Positions 35,203 through 41,412 of a DNA stretch of 41,412 nt are shown one piece after another. The translations under genes and the position numbers were made by a program. Position 1 is the stretch's first letter. The number at the start of each line of letters is the position of its first letter. A model generated the notes under the pieces. It was not told where the DNA came from, made no database searches, and worked only from the letters and a program-made list of their open reading frames with translations. The stretch spans positions 1 through 41,412 of the forward strand of contig DASZBX010000029.1 in NCBI GenBank assembly GCA_035943635.1. Reading direction: 5' to 3'. This DNA is from DASZBX01 sp035943635 (GTDB lineage Bacteria > Actinomycetota > Actinomycetes > Streptomycetales > Catenulisporaceae).

Positions 35203-35216
35203 GAGTCAAAGGTCCC
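35203..35216 (-). promoter_or_regulatory. Degenerate DosR/DevR-like box upstream of the ABC relic
   Basis: On the minus strand GGGACCTTTGACTC (35216-35203) lies about 73 bases before the ABC start. One half-site is good and the other poor (about 10 of 14 positions). It shares the 9-mer CGGGACCTT with the boxes near 26471 and 41043. Confidence 0.35.
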
Positions 35217-35254
35217 GCTTCACCGTGATGTGGGCCGATCCGGACGATGAAGAG

Positions 35255-36124
35255 TCACCGGGCCAAGGGTGGAGTGATACCGGCCAGGAGCCCGTCGAGG
35301 CAGTCGGCAGTCTCTTGCCAACAGGTCACAGCGACACAGCGCACGCCCATCGCCTTGACGGGGAAGTCGTTGCCGCCCGGTTCCAGCCTGTCGCCGATGA
35401 ACAGCAGGTCGCTGACGCGCAGGTCGAGCACGTACATCAACTCTCTGATCCCGTAGGCCTTGTCGATGCCCTTGCCGGTCACGTCCAGGGAGGTCGAACC
35501 GCCTGCGCGCACCTCCAGGTCCGGCAGCCGCTCGGCCGCGTAGGCGCGCAGCCGCTCCCGCTTCGAGCCGTCCGGGTCCCAGGCCTTCTTCGCGGAAGTC
35601 GGCGCGTTCTGGCCGAGCGCGGAGAAGGTGATCTGGCTGCCGCGGTCCTCGACGAGATCTCCCCAGTGCTCGGGTTCGGACAGTCCGAGCGACTTCGCCC
35701 CCTGGGTCAGGATCGCCGTGACGCGTTCCTTGGCCTGTTCGCTCATGTCGTGCGCGTAGACCTGGTGCCAGGCGCCCTGGGTGTAGCGGTAGTACCGCGT
35801 TCCGCACGTGGGCATCAGGTGCAGTCGTGCCAGCGCCTCCTGGCCGGGGGTCAGGACGTCCAACTGGGCCAGGACTTGAGTGCACAGCTGGGCGTAGCTT
35901 CCTCCGGAGATGATGCAGACCTCGACCTCAGCGAGCAGCTTCAGCAGGAGAGCGGCGATCCGGCCGGTGATCGGGGATTTGGAGTCGGCCAGGGTGCCGT
36001 CCAGGTCGAAGGCCACCACTCTGGCTCCGGCGAGCCTGGCGGGCGCCTGATCGGCTTTCGCGCACACGGCGACACTCGCGATGGCGCTCGGAGTGCCGGG
36101 ATGCGGACGCGGCGATTCAGGCAT
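35255..36124 (-). CDS. HAD-superfamily phosphatase (type IIB, Cof/PMM-like)
   Basis: 289 residues. Motif I DLDGT (Asp40, Asp42), motif II Ser in ISGGSYAQL, a Lys in GKGIDKAYGI and motif IV GDRLEPGGNDFPV place it in the IIB cap group with phosphomannomutase-like and sucrose/trehalose-phosphate phosphatases. It should hydrolyse a small phosphoester with Mg2+. The EPGGND variant resembles a GDxLxxGGND type common near stress genes. An N-terminal tail of about 30 residues precedes the fold. Its start overlaps the end of the P-type ATPase gene by 8 bases, so the two are translated together. Confidence 0.85.
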   Translation of the reverse strand: MPESPRPHPGTPSAIASVAVCAKADQAPARLAGARVVAFDLDGTLADSKSPITGRIAALLLKLLAEVEVCIISGGSYAQLCTQVLAQLDVLTPGQEALARLHLMPTCGTRYYRYTQGAWHQVYAHDMSEQAKERVTAILTQGAKSLGLSEPEHWGDLVEDRGSQITFSALGQNAPTSAKKAWDPDGSKRERLRAYAAERLPDLEVRAGGSTSLDVTGKGIDKAYGIRELMYVLDLRVSDLLFIGDRLEPGGNDFPVKAMGVRCVAVTCWQETADCLDGLLAGITPPLAR

Positions 36125-38900
36125 GCCGCCGCCTGACCCAGCGGCGGATCTCGTCGGCTCCCCAGACGATGAAGGGGAACGGCAGGACGATCAGCAGTTG
36201 GCTCGGGGCCAGTGCCTCGGTTCCGAACAGCCGGTGGACCAGGGGCAGGTAGATCACGATCGCGGCGAAGGCCAGGGCGACGCCGATCGCGCCGAGCAGC
36301 GGCTTGTTGGTGAACACGCCGACCGAGCGCAGGGACGCGTGCTCGGTGCGCACGGCGAAGGCGGTGCCGATCTGGCAGGCGACGATGCCCAGCCAGGTGA
36401 CCGTGGTCGCCTGCCGGTAGGCGAAGTGCAGCCGGCTGCCCGGGCCGGTCGGATCGCCGGGTCTCCAGCCGGCCCGCAGCAGCACGATCAGGAAACCGGC
36501 CATGACCAGAACCGCGGAGATCACGCCGAGGAAACCCCAGGCCCGGGCGAGCATCCGGCCGGTGATCACCGACTGACCGCGCGGGCGCGGGGGCCGGTCC
36601 ATCAGTCCGGGTTCAGCCGGTTCCCGGCTGAGCGCAAGGGCGGGCAGCGTGTCGGTACCCAGGTCGATCGCGAGGATCTGCATCACGGTCAACGGCAACG
36701 GGATCGCCCCGCCGGACAAGGCGAAGACCAGGAACGGGATGACCTCGGGCACGGCGTGGGCGAAGATGTAGAGGATGAACTTGCGGATGTTGTCGTAGAC
36801 CCGGCGCCCGCCCTCGACCGCGGCGATGATGGTGGCGAAGTCGTCGTCGGTCAGGACCATCGTCGCCGCCTCGCGGGCGACGTCGGTGCCCGAGCGGCCC
36901 ATCGCGATGCCGATGTCGGCCCGGCGCAGCGCGGGCGCGTCATTGACCCCGTCACCTGTCATCGCGACAACCTGGCCCTTGGCCCGCAGCGCGTCGGTGA
37001 TGCGCAGCTTCGTCTCCGGGGAACTGCGGGCGAAGACCACCTCCCGGTCCTGGGCGAGCAGGCCGTCCAGATCGGCCTCGGACATGGTTTCCAGGTCGGG
37101 CCCGGTGACGATGCGCGCGCTCTGGCCGCCGATGCCGACCTGTCGGGCGATCGCGGCCGCCGTCACCCCGTTGTCGCCGGTCACCACGTGCACACGGATG
37201 CCGGCGTGGTGCGCCATCGCGATGGCGGCGGCCACCTGCGGCCGGGCCGGGTCGGCCATCGCCACCAGGCCCAGCAGGCACAGGTCCCGCTCCGCGGCCG
37301 CACGATCAGCCGGCACGGGCGAACCGTCGGGTAGGAGCCGGGAGGCGATGGCCAGGACCCGCAGGCCGTGTTCGGCGTAGCCGGTCATCACCCGGGTGAC
37401 CTCGGCGCGGTCGGCGTCCGCGAAGGAACGCTGCCCGTCCTCTTCGCTGATCCGGGTGCAACGGGGCAGTACCTCCTCGGCGGCGCCCTTGGTGTGCACC
37501 ACCACGCCCTTCGTATCCTGGTCCAGGCTCGTCATGAGCTTGAGTTTGGAGTCGAAGTGGAACAGTGCGCGGCGCCCGGACTCGCGGTGCGCCGCGCCCA
37601 CCGCCACACCGCGGGCCGACGCCAAGTCCAGCAGCGCCAATTCGGTCGGGTCGCCGGTCGCGGCGGTGGCACCGTCGGCGCTGTGGGCACTGGTGCAGGC
37701 GGCCGCGGCCCGGACCAGCCCGTCGATCCCGGCCGTGGGGCCGTCGGCGGCGTCCGGGAGCGCCGAGCCGGCCGAGGTCCACAGCGAGGTCACGGTCATC
37801 CGGTTCTGCGTCAAGGTCCCGGTCTTGTCGGTGCAGATCACGGTGGTCGAGCCCAGCGTCTCCACCGCGCTCAGGCGCTTGACCACCGCTCCGCGGCGGG
37901 CCAGATCCCGCACGCCGACCGCGAGGGCCAAGGTGATCGTGGGCAGCAGTCCCTCGGGTACGTTGGCCACCAGCAGGCCGATCGCGAAGCTGATCGCCGC
38001 GGCCCAGCCGAGCCCGGCCAGCAGTCCCAGCGGCAGGAACGCGACACCGGCCCCGACCGCCACGAACGCGATCAGCCAGGCGATCTTCTTGATCTGGCGT
38101 TCGAGCGGACTGTCTTCGCGCTTGACCCGCGCGGTCAGGGCGGCGATCCGGCCCAGTTCGGTGCGCATCCCGGTGGCGGTCACCACCGCGCGGGCCTCGC
38201 CGCCGGTACACAGCGTGCCGCTGAACACCACGTCCCGGGCCTCCAGAAGCGGGCCGGTCGGGTCCGAGGTATCAGCCGAGCGATCGACCGGGGCCGACTC
38301 ACCGGTCAGGGTGGAGATGTCCACCTGCAACGCGCCGTCGATCAACCGCGCGTCCGCACTGATGCTCTCGCCCTCCTCGACGATCAACACGTCGCCGGGC
38401 ACCAGCAGCCGCGCAGGCACCTCCTGACGCCGTCCGTCGCGCCACACGTGGGCCTGCGCGGGCAGGAACGCCGCAAGCGCCTCCACCGCCTTCTCGGCCT
38501 GCACCTCCTGGAAGAACGCGAAGGCCGCGTTCAACGCGATCACCGCCGCGATCGCGACCGCCAACGCAGGGGTCCCGCTGGCCCAGGCCAGCACCGCCGC
38601 GACGGCCAGGACCAGGGCCAGGGGGTGGGTGATCTGCCGTAACAACTCAGCCGGCCACTGCCGCCCGCCACCGCCGGAAAGCTCGTTGGGCCCGTAGACG
38701 ACCAGGCGCCGAGCCGCTTCGCGATCGGAGAGCCCGTCGCGCGAACTGCGCAGGTGTTGCATCAGCAGCGACAGCGGTTCCAGCGGGTCGGTGGCCGCGG
38801 CTCCGGACCCGTGCGACGGCCCGGGCTCAAGCCCGGGGACCGGCGGCTCAGGCTCGGCCTGATCGGGAGCGACGACTGCCTCCACGGTCTCCTGCGCCAT
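36117..38900 (-). CDS. P-type cation ATPase (P2, Na+/K+-ATPase-like)
   Basis: 927 residues. N-terminal cation-ATPase domain, TGES (199-202), phosphorylation site TDKTGTLTQ (Asp358), KGAAEEVLPRC in the nucleotide-binding domain, TGDNGVTAAAIA and MTGDGVNDAP. Membrane motifs VPEGLL (Glu316), AVPEVIPF and IDLGTDTLPALAL keep the acidic residues that coordinate cations in Na+/K+ and Ca2+ pumps; LGTD with two Asp is closest to the Na+/K+ group. M. tuberculosis CtpF, a dormancy-regulon gene, is a P2 relative. The ATG at 38900 (GGAGG 5 bases upstream) is preferred to TTG 38912. Its stop overlaps the HAD gene by 8 bases. Confidence 0.9.
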   Translation of the reverse strand: MAQETVEAVVAPDQAEPEPPVPGLEPGPSHGSGAAATDPLEPLSLLMQHLRSSRDGLSDREAARRLVVYGPNELSGGGGRQWPAELLRQITHPLALVLAVAAVLAWASGTPALAVAIAAVIALNAAFAFFQEVQAEKAVEALAAFLPAQAHVWRDGRRQEVPARLLVPGDVLIVEEGESISADARLIDGALQVDISTLTGESAPVDRSADTSDPTGPLLEARDVVFSGTLCTGGEARAVVTATGMRTELGRIAALTARVKREDSPLERQIKKIAWLIAFVAVGAGVAFLPLGLLAGLGWAAAISFAIGLLVANVPEGLLPTITLALAVGVRDLARRGAVVKRLSAVETLGSTTVICTDKTGTLTQNRMTVTSLWTSAGSALPDAADGPTAGIDGLVRAAAACTSAHSADGATAATGDPTELALLDLASARGVAVGAAHRESGRRALFHFDSKLKLMTSLDQDTKGVVVHTKGAAEEVLPRCTRISEEDGQRSFADADRAEVTRVMTGYAEHGLRVLAIASRLLPDGSPVPADRAAAERDLCLLGLVAMADPARPQVAAAIAMAHHAGIRVHVVTGDNGVTAAAIARQVGIGGQSARIVTGPDLETMSEADLDGLLAQDREVVFARSSPETKLRITDALRAKGQVVAMTGDGVNDAPALRRADIGIAMGRSGTDVAREAATMVLTDDDFATIIAAVEGGRRVYDNIRKFILYIFAHAVPEVIPFLVFALSGGAIPLPLTVMQILAIDLGTDTLPALALSREPAEPGLMDRPPRPRGQSVITGRMLARAWGFLGVISAVLVMAGFLIVLLRAGWRPGDPTGPGSRLHFAYRQATTVTWLGIVACQIGTAFAVRTEHASLRSVGVFTNKPLLGAIGVALAFAAIVIYLPLVHRLFGTEALAPSQLLIVLPFPFIVWGADEIRRWVRRRHA

Positions 38901-39242
38901 CACAGCCTCCAACGAACCGCTGTGCCGAGCCGTGGATTCGGCACGTTCGCAGGCAGGGGCAAGGTGTGGTCTCTCACCCTGACGGCTGCTTCGGCCAACA
39001 ACCGGGAGCCCCGGAGAAACAGAGACATGAATACGGTGACGGTCAGAATGATCACGATTACCCCGCGTCCGGCATCAGAGCGCCAGCGAAGTGGAAGACC
39101 GCCGTCGGGACCTGAGCGTGGTCTGGGCCGAAGCAGGGGCGGGGCCATGGTCGGCACCGCGTATCCAGCGGGTACCGTACGAAGTGGCTGGATGTCCAAC
39201 ATACCACCGGGCGCCCGGTCTCCACCGGGCCCGGAGCAGCGG
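38901..39242. other. Intergenic region with a small hairpin, otherwise empty
   Basis: About 340 bases between the ATPase start and the end of the STAS/USP relic. A GTGCCGA/TCGGCAC inverted repeat (38922-38944, 9-base spacer) sits 21 bases from the ATPase start and could be an operator or leader hairpin. I see no DosR-like box and no coding frame with family resemblance. Confidence 0.4.
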
Positions 39243-39729
39243 TCACCCGGCGGGTACGACCGCGACAGGAATCGGCGGGCGCGAGAGCAGACCCCGCACG
39301 ACATAGCCGGCGCCCATGGACTCCTAGGTGGCGTTGCGCGCCGACAACCACCAAGCGCGCGCCGAGAGCGGCACCCACCAGTATCTTGCGGATCGTCGGG
39401 CTGGTTTCGCTCAACCGGAGCCAGCCGCCACCGCGGGCGTATCCGTGATGGGCTCGCAACAGGACGCTGAGTCCTGCGAAATCGCAGAGGTCAAGATTCG
39501 CGAGGTTCGCGACGACCCGCCGGGGCCGGCCGGGCGCGAGATTGTCGAAGTACTCGGAGAGCAGCGGAGCGCCGGCGATGTCGAGATCTCCGGATGGAAT
39601 GACGACGGTGCCGGCTTCATGGTCGTATCCGGTGATGTGCAGGCACTCGAGTGGTCTCATGGCTTGTGTGAGCCGGGATCGCCCGAGCGGCTCGCCTGGG
39701 ACCGAGTGTGCGGTGCGGATGTTTTCCAT
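39243..39729 (-). pseudogene. STAS-domain gene fused to the end of a universal stress gene
   Basis: From the ATG at 39729 (GCGAGG 5 bases upstream) residues 1-117 are an anti-sigma-factor-antagonist STAS domain (GTVVIPSGDLDIAGAP, LDLCDFAGLSVLLRAH). From about residue 118 the frame becomes LVGAALGARLVVVGAQRH, which belongs to the second half of a UspA domain. Shortly after, a frameshift is needed to continue with GAGYVVRGLLSRAPIPVAVVP and the stop at 39243. A deletion has joined a STAS gene to the tail of a neighbouring usp gene, probably followed by an indel. The STAS part might still fold. Confidence 0.75.
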
Positions 39730-39841
39730 AGTGACCTCGCTGGGCAGCGGACGTCTGCGCGGCCCCTGCCTGTCCCTCACGGTGACTTGGTGCGAAAGAA
39801 GAGCGATGGGCGCCGTGAGCACCACCTCTTCGCCAGATCGG

Positions 39842-40717
39842 TCACTTGACCGGTACGACGGCGACGGGGGTGGGCGAATGGGAGAGCAGGCCTTGGTCGA
39901 CGTAACCGGCGCCCAGGGACAATGGGCTGGTGCGCCGGTGCGACCCGACGACCAGCAGGCGTGCGCCGCGCGCGGCGTCGATCAAGACGGGCACCGTGTT
40001 GCCGCGGACGACTGCGGTAGTGACGACGACGTCAGGATGCCTCTCACTGGCTGCCTTGAGCAGGCCGGTGATTTCGGCCCTGAGCTCACTCTCGTGTTCA
40101 TTGCTGTCCAAGTCGTACTCGTATCCGCCGTAGGCGGGGATAGGGCACCACGCCTGGACGGCACGCAGGCGCACGCCGAGCGCCTCGGCCGTGGCGAACG
40201 CGAACTCGATCGGCGGGCCGGCCTGATAGGGCGCGACGCCGAGCACGATCTCCGGCCGCGGGTCCGCGGGCTGCTCACCTCGGACGACGACGACCGGGCA
40301 GTGGGCGTGGGCGGCGACCTTCAGGCTGACCGAGCCGAGGAGCAGGCCGGTGAAGCCACCGTGACCGCGGGTCCCGACGACCACCAGGACCGCGGTACGA
40401 CTGAGCGCCACGAGGGCTTCGGGGGCAGGCAGGTCGGAACTCTCGGTGGTGACGGGCAGGTGCGGGTAGCGAGCCAGCAGGTCGCGGCCGACCAGGTCGA
40501 GCAGAGCATCGGCAGTCTGCCGGCCGGCCTGGAAGTAGTGCGCTGCGGCGGCGGGGTTCATGCTGGACGGAAAGCCTAGAGCGTGGACCAGGTGCAGCGG
40601 CAAGCCGCGGTCGAGGGCCTCACGCGCAGCCCAGTCGGCGGCACGCGCCGCGTTCTCGGACGGGTCGAGGCCCGCGATGATGCGTAACGACTGTGGCGAG
40701 GTCGTGATCTTGGTCAT
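39842..40717 (-). CDS. Tandem universal stress protein
   Basis: 291 residues, two UspA domains. Domain 1 has GTRGHGGFTGLLLGSVS with the complete ATP-binding pattern; domain 2 ends GSHRRTSPLSLGAGYVDQGLLSHSPTPVAVVP. It resembles the tandem Usp at 33135-34001 but is distinct in sequence. The remnant usp tail at 39243 shows that a third copy once lay next to it. Upstream, the 13-bp inverted repeat at 40804-40837 matches a DosR-like box, so induction at low oxygen is plausible. No ribosome site is striking; the ATG at 40717 fits the family N-terminus. Confidence 0.9.
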   Translation of the reverse strand: MTKITTSPQSLRIIAGLDPSENAARAADWAAREALDRGLPLHLVHALGFPSSMNPAAAAHYFQAGRQTADALLDLVGRDLLARYPHLPVTTESSDLPAPEALVALSRTAVLVVVGTRGHGGFTGLLLGSVSLKVAAHAHCPVVVVRGEQPADPRPEIVLGVAPYQAGPPIEFAFATAEALGVRLRAVQAWCPIPAYGGYEYDLDSNEHESELRAEITGLLKAASERHPDVVVTTAVVRGNTVPVLIDAARGARLLVVGSHRRTSPLSLGAGYVDQGLLSHSPTPVAVVPVK

Positions 40718-40803
40718 GTGTATTCTCCACTTCGATCACCAGGACGGCTGCGCCGCGGGCCGGGCGAGTTCTGCCTTCACCAGCACACTCCCCTACCTTC
40801 TGG

Positions 40804-40837
40804 CGTCAGATCAGGGGCGTTGGTCCCTGATCTGACG
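40804..40837. promoter_or_regulatory. 13-bp inverted repeat centred on a DosR/DevR-like box
   Basis: CGTCAGATCAGGG (40804-40816) and CCCTGATCTGACG (40825-40837) are exact reverse complements. The centre, GGGGCGTTGGTCCC (40814-40827), agrees at 11 of 14 positions with the DosR core. It lies 87 bases upstream of the universal stress gene start. It could also fold as a hairpin, but its site between divergent genes favours an operator. Confidence 0.5.
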
Positions 40838-41020
40838 GGACCTGTCGAGCGGCCGGGTGCCGAACAGCTCTCGGGAAGGGGTGTAGGACGCGCGTTCCGA
40901 GGTCACGTGCTGATGCTGTGAGCTGCGTGTTCTTCTGATTCCGCGTAGCGGTCGCCTGCCTGCGCCTCGTCAGAGCGGTCAAGTCAGGTATCGCGGTCGG
41001 TGGGGGTTGTAGGAGTCTGT

Positions 41021-41058
41021 CATGCCGATGGGCGGGAAAGGTCGGGACCTTCGGCATG
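41021..41058. promoter_or_regulatory. Nested inverted repeat upstream of the DoxX-like gene
   Basis: CATGCCGA (41021-41028) and TCGGCATG (41051-41058) form the outer arms. Inside, AAGGTC-GG-GACCTT (41038-41051) is another perfect dyad that contains the GGGACCTT half-site shared with the cydA upstream box. It ends 84 bases before the ATG at 41143 and is a plausible regulator site. Confidence 0.42.
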
Positions 41059-41142
41059 CTGCGCCCGGTGAGCAAGACGGCGAGGATCGAGCCAGACACC
41101 AGCGAATCCGCAGGCCGGCCAGCGATATTGGAGCACACCATC

Positions 41143-41412
41143 ATGGCATCACAGCATGCATTGCCTACGCCCACCCGCTTCCACAGGACGACGCAGCAGG
41201 AAACGCCCTCCACGACCGCAACGGAGACGATGACCCGCGTCGACGCCCGCACTACGGCGATCGCGATCGTGCGGATCGGGACCGGGTTCATGTTCCTGTG
41301 GGCCTTTTTGGACAAGACGTTCGGACTCGGGTACTCCACCGCGTCGGCCAAGGCCTGGATCCACGGCGGTTCGCCGACCAAGGGATTCCTCGGCAGCGTG
41401 GCCGTCGGGCCG
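41143..41412 (+). CDS. DoxX-like membrane protein (N-terminal part, cut by window edge)
   Basis: The ATG at 41143 opens a frame running to the window end (90 codons). After a hydrophilic leader of about 35 residues, IAIVRIGTGFMFLWAFLDKT begins the first membrane segment, followed by FGLGYSTASAKAWIHGGSPTKGF, a stretch typical of actinobacterial DoxX-family proteins (related to the thiosulfate:quinone oxidoreductase subunit). The molecular role of these proteins is uncertain; redox or respiratory functions are proposed for relatives. It is divergent from the universal stress gene, and a nested inverted repeat with a DosR-type half-site lies upstream. Confidence 0.78.
   Translation, partial: MASQHALPTPTRFHRTTQQETPSTTATETMTRVDARTTAIAIVRIGTGFMFLWAFLDKTFGLGYSTASAKAWIHGGSPTKGFLGSVAVGP

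Larger units (their letters stand above)
40718..41142. other. Divergent intergenic region, no gene
   Basis: About 425 bases between the leftward universal stress gene and the rightward DoxX-like gene. It contains the DosR-like inverted repeat and the nested repeat described separately. Frames crossing it on the minus strand (40806-41381) have no family resemblance and run over the DoxX-like coding sequence. Confidence 0.45.

Overview
The window is very GC-rich DNA. It has GTG/TTG starts, GGAGG-type ribosome binding sites and many 4-base stop/start overlaps. Its gene families (Otr(A)-like ribosome protection protein, DHA2 exporter, fused CydDC, tandem universal stress proteins, CHAT and DUF4287 relics) point to a filamentous or related actinomycete. 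I cannot name the genus. The many relics suggest an accessory or chromosome-arm location.

Region 1 (1-6 kb) is patchy. It holds the start of an unknown gene, a DUF4287 gene fused to the end of an IS3-type transposase, a second transposase with an internal deletion that runs in frame into the tail of a luciferase-like monooxygenase, an intact Otr(A)/TetM-class protein, a divergent SDR/TetR pair sharing a symmetric operator region, and a broken CHAT-domain gene that ends near a strong terminator hairpin.

Region 2 (6.0-19.8 kb) is the most interesting part. It is a compact 13-gene minus-strand operon, in transcription order: SDR, LeuC-like, LeuD-like, two D-2-hydroxyacid dehydrogenases, a GH3-family acyl-acid amido synthetase, an alpha/beta hydrolase, an enolase-superfamily enzyme, a second SDR, a fumarate-reductase-type flavoprotein, a DHA2 exporter, an FAH-family enzyme and a diverged type II dehydroquinate dehydratase. 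Seven of its twelve junctions are 4-base overlaps. It has no PKS, NRPS or terpene synthase, so rule-based cluster finders could miss it. The set suggests building or remodelling an oxidised hydroxy/keto carboxylic acid, ATP-dependent amide formation and export; the product is unknown.

Region 3 (19.8-22.5 kb) is an OmpR-type response regulator and sensor kinase just upstream of that operon. Three copies of CAGGGGA, spaced exactly 11 bp apart, lie at the operon promoter. This is the layout expected for an OmpR/PhoB-family binding site and probably ties the two-component system to the operon.

Region 4 (22.5-41.4 kb) resembles a hypoxia/dormancy stress island: a PPOX-family protein, oleate hydratase, cytochrome bd oxidase (cydA, cydB, fused cydDC), two tandem universal stress proteins, a GSP17M-like membrane protein, a HAD phosphatase coupled to a P-type ATPase, and the start of a DoxX-like gene. 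Several intergenic regions carry sequences resembling the DosR/DevR box; no DosR or DosS gene is present. The same stretch is full of deletion-type relics: an esterase piece, AcuC without its catalytic core, an alcohol dehydrogenase lacking its N-terminal half and joined to cydDC, an ABC ATPase broken by an extra GGGC unit, and a STAS/universal-stress chimera.
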